From Solibacteraceae bacterium (GTDB lineage Bacteria; Acidobacteriota; Terriglobia; Bryobacterales; Bryobacteraceae), in contig JALSRK010000024.1 of assembly GCA_026984795.1 (NCBI GenBank), positions 62,001-126,000 on the forward strand: 64,000 bases of DNA, written 5' to 3'. The notes beneath the pieces are model-generated. The model did no database searches and was not told where the DNA came from. It saw only the letters and a program-made list of their open reading frames with translations. Numbering within the stretch: position 1 is the stretch's first letter; the number at the start of each line of letters is the position of its first letter. The translations under genes and the position numbers were made by a program. Positions 1-10,398 of the stretch are shown piece by piece.

Positions 1-660
<660 letters not shown>

Positions 661-684
661 GTCGGTGGGTCTCCTAGCAGGCGT

Positions 685-950
685 TCATCCTGCAGGCGCG
701 CCGTCCTCATCACCGGGCCGCCACTCCGGCCCGTCCAGCTCGCCCATTTCCCGCAACGCCTCGAGCGTCTGGGCGGCGGCCTCTTCGTCCAGCTTGCTGA
801 TGGCGAAGCCGACGTGGACGATGGCGTAGTCGCCGGGCCCGGCCTCGGGCAGATACTCGAGGCAGACCTCCTTGACGACGCCGCCGAAGTCGAGCCGGCC
901 CATCCGCAGGCCGTCCTTCTCGTAGACCTCTTCGATGCGGCCGGGAACCG

Positions 951-960
<10 letters not shown>
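685..960 (-). CDS. hypC: HypC/HybG-family hydrogenase assembly chaperone
   Basis: Small chaperone that shuttles the Fe(CN)2CO moiety between HypD and the large-subunit precursor of a [NiFe] hydrogenase. The 91-residue product opens with the diagnostic (M)CLAVPG, so the essential Cys2 follows the initiator directly. That fixes the start at GTG 960 rather than at an upstream in-frame codon. Length and the YAIVHVGFAISKLDEEAA segment are typical of the family. The first ten bases overlap the end of hypB, indicating translational coupling. No hydrogenase structural subunit is inside the window, so the client enzyme is unknown. Confidence 0.96.
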
Positions 961-1643
<683 letters not shown>

Positions 1644-1670
1644 CGTCCAGCCCCTCGAGGATCTCGCCTC

Positions 1671-2018
1671 CTACCTCTCGATCTCCAGCGCCGCCAACTC
1701 GATCTCGCGGCCCTGGACAAGCGTCCCCCCGGCAGCGCCGCATACAGGACAGTACATCAATTGTAAGCCTTCCGGCTCGACGTCGCGACGGCACCGCGGG
1801 CAGTGGATCCGGACCGGCGCCGGCTCGATCACCAGGCGGGAGCCTTCGAGCAGCGTGTCCCGGCAGGCCGCCTCGTAGCCGAGGAGCAGCGCCTCTTCCA
1901 TCACGCCGCTGAGGGCGCCCAAGCGCAGCCGGACCTCGCGCACCTTCCGGGCGCCGTTGGCCCGGGCGGCCTCTTCGGCCATCCGGACCAGTTCACGGGC
2001 AATAGAGAGTTCGTGCAC
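1671..2018 (-). CDS. hypA: HypA, hydrogenase nickel incorporation/zinc protein
   Basis: HypA partners HypB in nickel delivery. The 115-residue product starts (M)HELSIA, giving the nickel-ligand His2; this fixes a GTG start at 2018 inside a longer open frame. The C-terminal zinc site is visible as CPRC and CPVC. It is first of the four hyp genes. The 190-base spacer to the divergent DUF3179 gene should hold the promoter, but I see no convincing -35/-10 pair there. Confidence 0.96.
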   Translation of the reverse strand: MHELSIARELVRMAEEAARANGARKVREVRLRLGALSGVMEEALLLGYEAACRDTLLEGSRLVIEPAPVRIHCPRCRRDVEPEGLQLMYCPVCGAAGGTLVQGREIELAALEIER

Positions 2019-2209
2019 GGAACGTCCTGTTGTTCTCAGTGTCGCAGGCGCGCTCAGGCGGGGCAATCGGCGGCCGCGGGGCCGGCGGACCGCCCGGCAG
2101 CCATCTTTACTTTCTCCAGCCGCCGGAAAGCGTCAGAATGAATGACGAACCCGGCGGCCGGACGCCGGAGTGACCATTCGGAGCCCAGGAGCGAAGTTCC
2201 ATACGAGTC

Positions 2210-3334
2210 ATGAACACGAACTGGGCGCAGGTTCTACTTGCTCTCGCCGTGGCCGCCCCCGGCTGGGGGCAGCTTCCCGCAGGGAACTGGCGGACGGACC
2301 TTTCGAAACGGTCGATCGAGCTTTCCGAGCTGCGCGGCGGCGGTCCGCCCAAGGACGGGATACCGGCGATCGATCACCCGAAATTCGTTTCGCCGGAACA
2401 GGCGGCCGAGTGGCTCGACGCGAAGGAGCCGGTACTGGTTGTCGAGTATCAGGGGGAGGCCCGCGCTTACCCCTTTCAGATCATGATCTGGCACGAACTC
2501 GTCAACGACACGATCGGGGATCTGCCCATCCTGGTGAGCTACTGCCCGCTTTGCAACAGCGCCATCGTCTTCGAGCGGCGGGTGGACGGCGAGACTTACT
2601 CTTTCGGGGTCTCCGGGCTGTTGCGGGAAAGCGACATGGTAATGTACGACCGCCCCACGGATTCCTTGTGGCAGCAGGTGACCGGCGAAGCGATCGTCGG
2701 CGTGATGACGGGGAAGCGGTTGCGGGTGGTCTCGAGCCAGACCGTCGCCTTCGGCGACTTCGCCCGGGCCTTCCCCGAAGGGAAGGTGCTCAGCCGGGAG
2801 ACAGGCCACCGGCGGCCCTACGGGACGAACCCTTACGTCGGCTACGAATTCGGAGAGTTCCTCTTCAAGCCGAAAGTGCCGAAGGGCCTCAAGGCTCCCA
2901 AGGAGCGCATCGTGGTGGTGGAGTCCGGCGGGGAGGCGACGGCCTATTCGTTCGGGCTGCTGCGGCGGGAAGGCGTGATCGAGGGCGTGACGGGAGGACT
3001 GCGCTACGTGGTGTTCCATCAGCGCGGGACGGTAACCGCGCTCGACCGCAGCCGGATCGCCGATTCGCGCGACGTGGGTTCGGTGGGCGTCTTCGTGCCG
3101 GAAGTAGAGGGCCGCCGGCTGACGTTCCAGCGCAAAGGCGGGCGGATCCGGGACCGCGAGACGGGCAGCGAGTGGAACGTCCTCGGCTTCGCGACCAAGG
3201 GGCCCCTGGAAGGGAAGCGTCTGAAGCCGGTGCGCCACGGGGTCTATTTCGCCTTTGCCTGGCTCATCTTCAACCCGGAGACTGAATTGATCACCAAGCC
3301 GGGCCAGGCGCGCGAACGCGCGCGCTCCCGCTGA
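2210..3334 (+). CDS. Secreted DUF3179-domain protein
   Basis: A 374-residue protein with an N-terminal signal peptide (hydrophobic VLLALAVAAPGWG, cleavage near residue 20), followed by a DUF3179 domain. The family hallmark is VSYCPLCNSAIVFER near residue 110, then FGVSGLLRESDMVMYDR and DSLWQQVTGEAIVG. DUF3179 proteins have no established biochemical role; the two close cysteines in CPLC suggest metal or redox chemistry, which is inference. It is divergent from hypA and 44 bases upstream of xdhC. No strong Shine-Dalgarno precedes ATG 2210. Confidence 0.88.
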   Translation: MNTNWAQVLLALAVAAPGWGQLPAGNWRTDLSKRSIELSELRGGGPPKDGIPAIDHPKFVSPEQAAEWLDAKEPVLVVEYQGEARAYPFQIMIWHELVNDTIGDLPILVSYCPLCNSAIVFERRVDGETYSFGVSGLLRESDMVMYDRPTDSLWQQVTGEAIVGVMTGKRLRVVSSQTVAFGDFARAFPEGKVLSRETGHRRPYGTNPYVGYEFGEFLFKPKVPKGLKAPKERIVVVESGGEATAYSFGLLRREGVIEGVTGGLRYVVFHQRGTVTALDRSRIADSRDVGSVGVFVPEVEGRRLTFQRKGGRIRDRETGSEWNVLGFATKGPLEGKRLKPVRHGVYFAFAWLIFNPETELITKPGQARERARSR

Positions 3335-3378
3335 GGCGCGCTCCCGGGAGCCCGCAGCGCTACAATACAACCAGACCT

Positions 3379-4215
3379 ATGGACGTCTACGAGGAGCTTG
3401 TGCGCCTGCGCCGGCGGGGCGAAAAGTGCGCGCTGGCGACCATCGTCTCGGTGAACGGGTCGATCCCCTCGTATCAGAACGCCAAGATCCTCGTGCGGCA
3501 AGACGGTTCGTTCGTGGGAACGGTCGGCGGCGGGTGCGTCGAGGCCGAGGTGTACAACGCCGCCCGCGAGGTGATGGAGACCGAGAAAGCCAAGATGCTC
3601 GAGTTCTCCCTGGGGCAGGACGCGGCGTATGAAAACGGGCTCATCTGCGGAGGGCAACTGAACGTGTACGTGGAGCCGGTGGTGCCGCAGCCGTGGGCCT
3701 ATCTGTTCGGGGCGGGCCATGTCTCCCGGGCCATCGCCCAGATCGCGCAGCTGGCGGGCTTCGCCACGGTGGTGGTGGACGACCGGGAGCGGTTCGCCAG
3801 CCGCGAGCGCTTCCCCGAAGCCGAAGAGGTCCACGCGGGCGAATACGAGGAGATCTTCCCGCGGCTGGAGATCAACTCTTCGAGCTACTTGATTATCGTG
3901 ACGCGCGGACACCGCGACGACATGCGGGTGCTGCGGCTGGCGGTTCAGTCGCCGGCGCGTTTCATCGCCATGATCGGCTCGAAGCGCAAGGTCATCAGCA
4001 TCGTAAGAGAGCTCGAAAAGGAGGGCATCCCGCGGGAGAAGTTCGAGCGCCTGACGGCTCCCATGGGGCTGGACATCGGGGCGGTGACGCCGGAGGAGAT
4101 CGCCGTCAGCGTGGTGGCCGAGATGATCGCCGTCCGCCGGCAGCCGGATTCCAAATGGCGGGAGCTCTCCAAGTCGATCTTCACCAACCCCTCCTTGCGC
4201 GGTCTGCTGAAATAG
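3379..4215 (+). CDS. xdhC: XdhC/CoxI-family molybdenum cofactor maturation protein
   Basis: XdhC/CoxI proteins bind Moco and promote its sulfuration and insertion into xanthine dehydrogenase/CO dehydrogenase-type enzymes. The 278-residue protein has the N-terminal XdhC/CoxI domain (LATIVSVNGSIPS, VGTVGGGCVEAEV) and the C-terminal Rossmann domain (YLFGAGHVSRAIAQIA; end motif GLDIGAVTPEEIAVSV). A MobA-like gene follows 4 bases later, the usual partner. No molybdenum hydroxylase subunit is in the window. A TACAAT hexamer at 3361-3366 could be a -10 box giving a leader of about six bases. Confidence 0.93.
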   Translation: MDVYEELVRLRRRGEKCALATIVSVNGSIPSYQNAKILVRQDGSFVGTVGGGCVEAEVYNAAREVMETEKAKMLEFSLGQDAAYENGLICGGQLNVYVEPVVPQPWAYLFGAGHVSRAIAQIAQLAGFATVVVDDRERFASRERFPEAEEVHAGEYEEIFPRLEINSSSYLIIVTRGHRDDMRVLRLAVQSPARFIAMIGSKRKVISIVRELEKEGIPREKFERLTAPMGLDIGAVTPEEIAVSVVAEMIAVRRQPDSKWRELSKSIFTNPSLRGLLK

Positions 4216-4219
4216 CTGC

Positions 4220-4819
4220 TTGGCCGTGACGATCGCCGGGATCATCCTCGCCGCCGGAGCCGGGCAGCGGGTGGGCTCTCCAAAAGCGCTGCTCGAGCTC
4301 GACGGAGAAACCTTCTTCGACCGGATGGCGGCGGCGATGCAAGACGCCTGCGACCCGATCCTGGCCGTACTGGGCCATCACGAAGAGGCGGTGCGCCGGG
4401 GCGTGCGGCTGGCCGGCGCAGTCCGTTTCGTGATCAATCCCCACCCGGAACGCGGGATGTTGAGCTCGCTGCAGTGCGGGCTGCGGGAGCTGCCGGCGGA
4501 TGCCGCGGCGGCGATCTTCTGCCCGGTGGACTATCCGCTGGTGAGGGCCGCCACAGTGGAGGCGCTGGCGGGAGCGTTCCGGGCGCAGCCGGAGACTCGG
4601 GCGGTCGTGCCGACGTGCGAAGGCCGCCACGGCCACCCGGTGCTGGTGTCCCGGCAGGTGATCGATGAACTGCTCGGGCTCCGGCCCACGGCCAGCCCGC
4701 GGGAGGCTATCCGCCGGTTCCGCAATTCCACTGTCTATGTGGAAACGGGCGATCCCGGGGTCTTGCGCGATGTGGACACGCCGGCGGACCTGCGCCGGTT
4801 GGAGGGACAGGACCGATGA
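4220..4819 (+). CDS. MobA/MocA-like molybdenum cofactor nucleotidyltransferase
   Basis: GT-A fold NTP transferase of the MocA/MobA type, which adds CMP or GMP to molybdopterin to form a dinucleotide cofactor. The nucleotide-binding signature IILAAGAGQRVGSPKALL is at the N-terminus, with PVDYPLV (metal-binding Asp) and GHPVLVSR further in. At 199 residues it has normal length. The start is TTG 4220 or GTG 4226, neither with a strong ribosome-binding site; coupling to xdhC is likely. Cytidylyl transfer is the better guess because of the XdhC neighbour, but the sequence alone does not separate MocA from MobA. Confidence 0.88.
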   Translation: MAVTIAGIILAAGAGQRVGSPKALLELDGETFFDRMAAAMQDACDPILAVLGHHEEAVRRGVRLAGAVRFVINPHPERGMLSSLQCGLRELPADAAAAIFCPVDYPLVRAATVEALAGAFRAQPETRAVVPTCEGRHGHPVLVSRQVIDELLGLRPTASPREAIRRFRNSTVYVETGDPGVLRDVDTPADLRRLEGQDR

Positions 4820-7164
4820 CGCGCCGGGCGTCGCGCTACGCGGTAGCGGGGGTGGCCCTGGCCACCGCCCTGGCGCTCGCGGCGCCGTTTTTCCCCATCG
4901 CCTCCCTGAACGCCCCGGTGCGCGCGGCGCTCGAGAGAGCGCTCGGCCGGCGGGTGGAAATCGGCGGCCCGCTGCGCTTCCGTCTGCTCCCGTCACCCGC
5001 AGTGATCGTCGAGAATGCAGTAATCTCCGACGAGGCCGCCTTCGGAATCGAGCCGTTCGCGTACGTCCCCGAGCTGGAAATCTCACTGGATCCCTTCGGC
5101 TTGCTCCGGGGGCGCATGACGTTCCGCGGCCTGACGCTCGTCGAGCCGAGCATGAACCTGGTAAAGAACGCGGAAGGCGAATGGAACTACCCGGGCCTGC
5201 TGCAACGCCTCTTTGCCGCCCCGGCGTCGGGACGGGCGCTGCTGCCCCGGATCGACTTGCGCGCCGGACGCCTGAACTTCAAGTTCGGGGACCGGAAATC
5301 CGTGTTTTATCTCTCGGACGCCGATATCGCCGTCGGCCCGGAACCGGGGAAAGAGCCGGCGCTGCGCTTCCGTTTCTCGGCCTCGCCGTCGAGGACGGAT
5401 CGCGCGGCCCAGGGCTTCGGCCGCTTTTCCGGAAACGGCCGATTCGTGTACTCGAAGGCTGGGGAACACCGCTTGCGGATGGTAGTACGGCTCGAACGCA
5501 GCGCCATCCCCGAGTTACTGACCTTGTTCGGAGGCTATGGGGCCGGCCTTGGCGGATTCCTCGCCTCCCGGGCCGAATTCGAGGGGCCTCTGTCCCGGGT
5601 GCGGATCCGCGGGGAGCTCCAGTTGGCCGAAGTGGACCAGCGGTTCATCCTGCCGCCACGGTCCGGAGAATGGGCCTTGAACTACGAGGGCACGCTGGAC
5701 CTGATCGGGCAGGAGGTAAGGCTCCGGACGCGGCCGCGGCGGGAACGGCTGCCCGTCTCGATCCGTTTCTTCGCCGGCGATTATCTCAGCCGCCCGCGGT
5801 GGGCCATCGTGGCTGCGACGGACCGGCTGCAACTGGAGACGATCCCGGCCCTGGCTTCGGAACTCGGCGTGCCGCTGTTTACGGGGCTGAAGCTACAGGG
5901 GTGGCTGTCCGGAGCGGTGGGCCGCTCGGCGGATGGGCGGATCCAGGGCCGCTTCCGTGTTACAGACGTCGATCTCAGCGCCCCCGGCGGGCAAAGGGTC
6001 CACGTGGCGGCAGCGACGATTACGGCATTGGATGACGTTCTCAGCGTGGCTCCGGCCCCGATTCTTGTGGAGGGGCGTGAAGCGGCCACTGTCAGCGGGT
6101 CCTATTCCCGGACAGCCCAGGAGTTGAACATCATCGTCGGCTCCCGGCAGTTCCCCATCGAGCGGTTCGTCTCCTTCTGGGAAGCAATGGCGCGCTCGGA
6201 AGCGCCCCGGGCGTTCCGGCTGGGCTCCGGAGGCCATTGGACCGGCATTTTGCGCTTTCGTGGCACTCCCGAAGGAGAGTTCTGGAGCGGCAACATCGTG
6301 CTCAGCGACCGCCGGCTCGCTGTGCCGGGAATCGATGGAGAGGTCCGGCTTGTCCGAGCCGAGACGGACGCTTTGGGACGCGAGGTCCGCCTCGACGCCC
6401 GGGTGGGCGGCATCACCGTGAAGGGCCGGTGGGCGGAGCCGGACCGGCTGGACCTAAACTGCAGCGAAGCGGCGATAGAGGATCTGGAAAAACTGCTCCA
6501 CCCGTCTCTGTCCTGGGGTCCGACGGGCCTGATCGCCCGCACCTTGCGGCTGCGCCGCGGGAAGCCGCCCAAGTGGCTTGCGCACCGGCATGTAAAGGGA
6601 ACGTTCACCGCTCAAACCGTTACTGCCGGCCCGGCCCGGCTCACTGGGGTGGCGGCCCGGTACTACTGGAACGGTCCCAGTTTGGAGATCCATCTTGACC
6701 ACGCCTCCACCTCGCCGGGCAGCTTCGCCGGCGCCCTTCACGTAGATCTGACGAAGGGCCAGCCACGCTGGACGGCGTCCGGAAGCCTCCGGGGATTCCT
6801 CTGGGACGGCGCGGAACTGCAGGCCGTGGGCAGCGTGGAAACACAAGGGGCAGGAGTGGAGGCAATCGCCTCGCTCAGGGGCGAGGGGGAGTTTGCCGCG
6901 AGGTTCGTGGAACCGGCGGCGGGGATCCGGGCGGCGAGCGGATGTTTCGAGGTCCACATGGCCGGGTTCCGACCTCAGTTCGTCCTGCCGTGCCTTCGCC
7001 TGGCGACCCGAGGGAGGGGCGTTCTCGACGGCTGGGGCCGCGTCGATACGCGGGGAAGAATTCGGCTCCGCCTCTTCGACGCCCGCCGCTGGTACGAAGC
7101 CTCGGGCCGGCTGGTTCCGCTCGAGTTGGCCGTCCGGCCCGGCAGTCCCCGTGGGATAGAATGA
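4816..7164 (+). CDS. AsmA-family inner-membrane-anchored envelope protein
   Basis: A 782-residue protein with an N-terminal membrane anchor (about residues 8-28) followed by the AsmA signature: LGRRVEIGGPLRFRLLPSP, then a beta-rich body containing ENAVISDE, LRGRMTFRGLTLVEPS and GEWNYPGL. AsmA-like proteins are periplasm-spanning and implicated in lipid transport or outer-membrane assembly. The ATG overlaps the stop of the preceding nucleotidyltransferase (ATGA), so it is co-translated with xdhC-mocA although functionally unrelated. A second, larger member of this superfamily (TamB-like) lies at 59588. Confidence 0.87.
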   Translation: MTRRASRYAVAGVALATALALAAPFFPIASLNAPVRAALERALGRRVEIGGPLRFRLLPSPAVIVENAVISDEAAFGIEPFAYVPELEISLDPFGLLRGRMTFRGLTLVEPSMNLVKNAEGEWNYPGLLQRLFAAPASGRALLPRIDLRAGRLNFKFGDRKSVFYLSDADIAVGPEPGKEPALRFRFSASPSRTDRAAQGFGRFSGNGRFVYSKAGEHRLRMVVRLERSAIPELLTLFGGYGAGLGGFLASRAEFEGPLSRVRIRGELQLAEVDQRFILPPRSGEWALNYEGTLDLIGQEVRLRTRPRRERLPVSIRFFAGDYLSRPRWAIVAATDRLQLETIPALASELGVPLFTGLKLQGWLSGAVGRSADGRIQGRFRVTDVDLSAPGGQRVHVAAATITALDDVLSVAPAPILVEGREAATVSGSYSRTAQELNIIVGSRQFPIERFVSFWEAMARSEAPRAFRLGSGGHWTGILRFRGTPEGEFWSGNIVLSDRRLAVPGIDGEVRLVRAETDALGREVRLDARVGGITVKGRWAEPDRLDLNCSEAAIEDLEKLLHPSLSWGPTGLIARTLRLRRGKPPKWLAHRHVKGTFTAQTVTAGPARLTGVAARYYWNGPSLEIHLDHASTSPGSFAGALHVDLTKGQPRWTASGSLRGFLWDGAELQAVGSVETQGAGVEAIASLRGEGEFAARFVEPAAGIRAASGCFEVHMAGFRPQFVLPCLRLATRGRGVLDGWGRVDTRGRIRLRLFDARRWYEASGRLVPLELAVRPGSPRGIE

Positions 7165-7234
7165 CGGATTGAGGCAACAGTGCGGGCGGCGCCGGAGAGC
7201 CGCGCGGGCGTCTGCGGCGGGGTCGGAATTCTGA

Positions 7235-8059
7235 ATGGAGAACAGCCTGAACTGGGAAGCCATGCTGGCGGCCGTGCGAAGGATGCGTGAGGCCGGCGGG
7301 CTGCCGGAGCTGGCCTCCGTTCTTGCGGAAACGGCGGGCCGGTTTGCCCCCCGCACGGCAGTGCTGCTGCTTTCTGGGAATTCGCTCCGGCTGGCTGCGA
7401 GTTGTGGTTTTGTGCCTCCCCCGGAGCCCGGCGAGGTCTCCCTCGGCGCCGCCCCGGCGCTGGCCGAAGCGGTGGAAAGCAGCGACAGCGTCGTGGCGAT
7501 GCACACGCCGACGGAACTGTCCGTAGTTCTGGCTCGGGCGCTGCCCGCCGAGAAGGGTGTCCGGGTCGTACTGGCTCCGATCGCGGGCCGGTTTACGACC
7601 CACGGGGTCCTCTACGCCGAGGGCGGCCGGGCAGCCGAATGCCCGGCGCCGGTCGAGACGCTGGCCGTGGTAGCGGGCCTGGCTGCGGATGCTCTGTTTC
7701 GCCCTGTTCCGGCCCCCGCGGACCTCGTGGAGCTCGAAGCTTCGCCGCCGGCGGAACCGGCGCTGCAGCCGGTGGGGAATGAGGCGCTGAGGCTGGACGA
7801 GAGTGCGCGCCGGTTCGCCCGGGTGAAAGTGGCGGCGATCCTGGAGCGGCACTCGCAGACGGTGAAGGAGGGCCGGGCGGCGGGCGATCTCTACCGCCGC
7901 CTTCGGGCCGAGATCGAGGCGGGGCGGGCGGCGTACCGGGCCGAATTCCTCGAGAAAGCGGGTTTACAGACCGATTACTTCCATGAAGAGCTGGTGCGAA
8001 CACTGGCAGGCGACGATGCGGCGTTGCTTGGTCCCGACTATCCTGGGCCTCTGGCTTAG
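7235..8059 (+). CDS. Uncharacterised protein with GAF-like N-terminal region
   Basis: A 274-residue cytoplasmic protein with no signal peptide. Residues about 10-165 look like a degenerate GAF-type sensor domain: alternating strands such as TAVLLLSGNSLRLAAS, then VVLAPIAGRFTTHGVLYAE and an LAVVAGLAADALF helix. An Ala/Pro/Glu-rich linker leads to a helical C-terminal region (about 190-265: FARVKVAAILERHSQTVKEG) ending in HEELVRTLAGDDAALLGPDYPG. I cannot name a function. Its end overlaps the start of the lytic transglycosylase gene by at least 44 bases. The GAF call rests on pattern only. Confidence 0.6.
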   Translation: MENSLNWEAMLAAVRRMREAGGLPELASVLAETAGRFAPRTAVLLLSGNSLRLAASCGFVPPPEPGEVSLGAAPALAEAVESSDSVVAMHTPTELSVVLARALPAEKGVRVVLAPIAGRFTTHGVLYAEGGRAAECPAPVETLAVVAGLAADALFRPVPAPADLVELEASPPAEPALQPVGNEALRLDESARRFARVKVAAILERHSQTVKEGRAAGDLYRRLRAEIEAGRAAYRAEFLEKAGLQTDYFHEELVRTLAGDDAALLGPDYPGPLA

Positions 8060-10223
8060 CTTGTGTGCGCCGCGGGCGTTCGGCCGGCCGGCCGGCGGCG
8101 CGGCCGAGCTGATCCAGTCCTACCGGAGCAAGCCGTCGCCGACGACGCGGGCGGCGCTGGTCCAGTTCGCCGAGTCGCACCCCAGCGGCGAAGAAGGGGC
8201 GCTGGCGCTGCTGGCGCTGGGTGCGGCCGAAGCCGATGGCGGAGATCCGGCGAAGGCGGAGGCGTGGCTGCGGGAGGCCAAGAAGCGGCTCCCGCTCGTC
8301 GCCGACTATGCCGCCTACCACCTTTCCCGCGCCCTGGCGGCCCAGGACCGCCATCGGGAGGCAATCGCCGAGCTCGAGTGGGTGCTCAATTTCGACCCCC
8401 GCTCTCCATACCAGTTACCGGCCATCCTCCGCGCCGGGGAAGTCTATCTCGACAGTGGAAACCCGGCGCTCGGAGTGCGGCTGATGCGCCGCTATGCCGG
8501 GTTGCTGCCGGCCCCTGAGGGACTGGCGATCCAGGCCCGGCTCGAGCAGGCCGCCGGAATGCTGAGCGCCGCGGCGGCAACCTGGCAAGAGGTTTACTAC
8601 GGGTACCCCACCTCGGCCGAAGCGCGGGAAGCGTCGAAGGCCTTAGCCCGGCTGAAGACGCGGCTCCGCAGCCGTTACCCGCCGGTGACGGCGGCAGCCA
8701 TGTTTCGCCGCGTGGACAAGCTTATCCAGGCGCGCCGGCACTTGACCGCCCGGCGCGAGCTGCAGCGGATGACGACGATGCTCGGCGGGGCGGACCGCGA
8801 CCGGGCCCGCGTCTGGCTGGGGAAGGCGCGGCATGTACGGCATCACGACACGGTGGCCTACCGGTGGCTGAAATCGCTGAAAGTCGGCGACGCCGAGGCC
8901 GACGCCGAACGGCTGTACTATCTGCTGGCCGCCGCCCGGCGCCTGGGCCGCAAGAGCGAAGTGGTGCGGATCGCTCGGGAACTCGGCCGGAAATACCCGC
9001 ACTCGGAGTGGCGCCTGGAAGCCCTTGTCTCGGCCGGCAACATGTATCTGCTCGAGAACGATCACGAGCGTTTCCTGCCTTTCTTTCGCGCCTGCGCCGA
9101 GGAGTTTCCGGAAAGCAGCCGGGCGTCTTACTGCCACTGGAAGATCGCCTGGAGCCACTACATCCGGCGGCGCCCGGAGGCGGCAAGGCTGCTGCGGCTT
9201 CACGTGGAGCGTTATCCGGCCTCGAAGAAGGCCCCGGCGGCCCTGTATTTCCTCGGCCGTCTCGCCGAGGATTCCGGTAATCGGGCCGCGGCGGCGGCCT
9301 GGTATCGCGAAGCGGCCCACCAGTATCCCAATTGGTATTACGGTTTCCTCGCCCAGGACCGTCTACAGGCGCTGGGCAAGACCGGCGGGGACGGCGAGGC
9401 GGCGGCTGAAGTCAGCCGGTTCCTCTCACGCATCGAGTTCCCTCTCCGCCGCCATCGCAAGAACTTCACCCCGACCGCGCTCACCCAGACCCGCCTCCGG
9501 CGCGCCCGCCTGCTGCTGGCCGCCGGTTTTCAGTCGTGGGGCGAGCGGGAGCTGCGGTGGGGCGCCCGCACCGGGGCCCAGGGACCGATTCTGGCTATGG
9601 AACTGGCCCGGGCGGCAGCGGCAGCCGGGCGCTATGGCGAGAGCATCCGGTTCATCAAAGCACTGGCTCCGGGTTACCTTTCGATGGCGCTCGAGGACGC
9701 CCCGGAGGAGTTCTGGCGGCTCGCTTTCCCGCTGCCGTATCGCTCGATTCTGGAGAAGTATGCCCGCCGCCGAAAGCTCGATCTCTATTTTCTCGCGGCC
9801 CTGATCCGACAAGAGTCGGAGTTCGACGCCCGCGCCGTTTCCCGAGCCCGGGCGCGCGGCCTGACCCAGATCCTTCCCTCTACCGGCCGCCTGCTGGCGC
9901 GGAAGCTACGCATCCGCCACTACCGCACCTCGCACCTCTACCGGCCTGAGATCAACGTCAACATGGGCACCTACTACTTGCGTAGTTTGATCGATGACCT
10001 CGACGGCCACACTGCGGCTGCGCTCGCCTCGTACAATGCCGGCCGGAACCGGGTAAAACGCTGGCTGGCCTGGGCGGAATTCCGCGAGCCGGCCGAGTTT
10101 GTCGAAACGATCCCGTTCACGGAGACGCGGAGCTACGTTCAGACGGTTCTCCGCAACACGGAGATCTACCGCCGGCTGTACGGCGCCAGGGAGCGGGCGG
10201 CGTTGAAGCGGCCCTCCAGCTGA
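8016..10223 (+). CDS. Soluble lytic murein transglycosylase with TPR-like helical array (Slt70-type)
   Basis: Periplasmic peptidoglycan-cleaving enzyme of the SLT/GH23 family. From ATG 8016 the 735-residue product begins with a signal peptide (MRRCLVPTILGLWLSLCAP); an ATG at 7983 is in frame but would place eleven polar residues in front of it. Residues about 35-540 are TPR/superhelical repeats. The catalytic domain follows: LIRQESEFDARAVS with catalytic Glu near 600, GLTQILPSTG, VNMGTYYLR and ALASYNAGRNRVKRWL. All GH23 motifs are intact. The gene overlaps its upstream neighbour in a different frame. Confidence 0.94.
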   Translation: MRRCLVPTILGLWLSLCAPRAFGRPAGGAAELIQSYRSKPSPTTRAALVQFAESHPSGEEGALALLALGAAEADGGDPAKAEAWLREAKKRLPLVADYAAYHLSRALAAQDRHREAIAELEWVLNFDPRSPYQLPAILRAGEVYLDSGNPALGVRLMRRYAGLLPAPEGLAIQARLEQAAGMLSAAAATWQEVYYGYPTSAEAREASKALARLKTRLRSRYPPVTAAAMFRRVDKLIQARRHLTARRELQRMTTMLGGADRDRARVWLGKARHVRHHDTVAYRWLKSLKVGDAEADAERLYYLLAAARRLGRKSEVVRIARELGRKYPHSEWRLEALVSAGNMYLLENDHERFLPFFRACAEEFPESSRASYCHWKIAWSHYIRRRPEAARLLRLHVERYPASKKAPAALYFLGRLAEDSGNRAAAAAWYREAAHQYPNWYYGFLAQDRLQALGKTGGDGEAAAEVSRFLSRIEFPLRRHRKNFTPTALTQTRLRRARLLLAAGFQSWGERELRWGARTGAQGPILAMELARAAAAAGRYGESIRFIKALAPGYLSMALEDAPEEFWRLAFPLPYRSILEKYARRRKLDLYFLAALIRQESEFDARAVSRARARGLTQILPSTGRLLARKLRIRHYRTSHLYRPEINVNMGTYYLRSLIDDLDGHTAAALASYNAGRNRVKRWLAWAEFREPAEFVETIPFTETRSYVQTVLRNTEIYRRLYGARERAALKRPSS

Positions 10224-10398
10224 AACGGGCCGGTCATTCGAGGGCGTCTGGCCGGTGGCCGGCCGCGGCCGGGCGTACAATCGTGTTTGAAGGTCGCGCC
10301 GAACCGTCAGGAGCAGCAGGTATGCCGGCGAGTGGCGCATGCCTGCGCGGACGGTTGGCGACGATTCCCCGTGCCGTCCTTCCCTTGGGTGCCGGCCG

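Noticed and set aside
3341-3350. Palindrome CTCCCGGGAG after the DUF3179 gene
   Set aside because: Short, GC-only, no T-tract; a nearby duplicated GCGCGCTCCCG is likely compositional.
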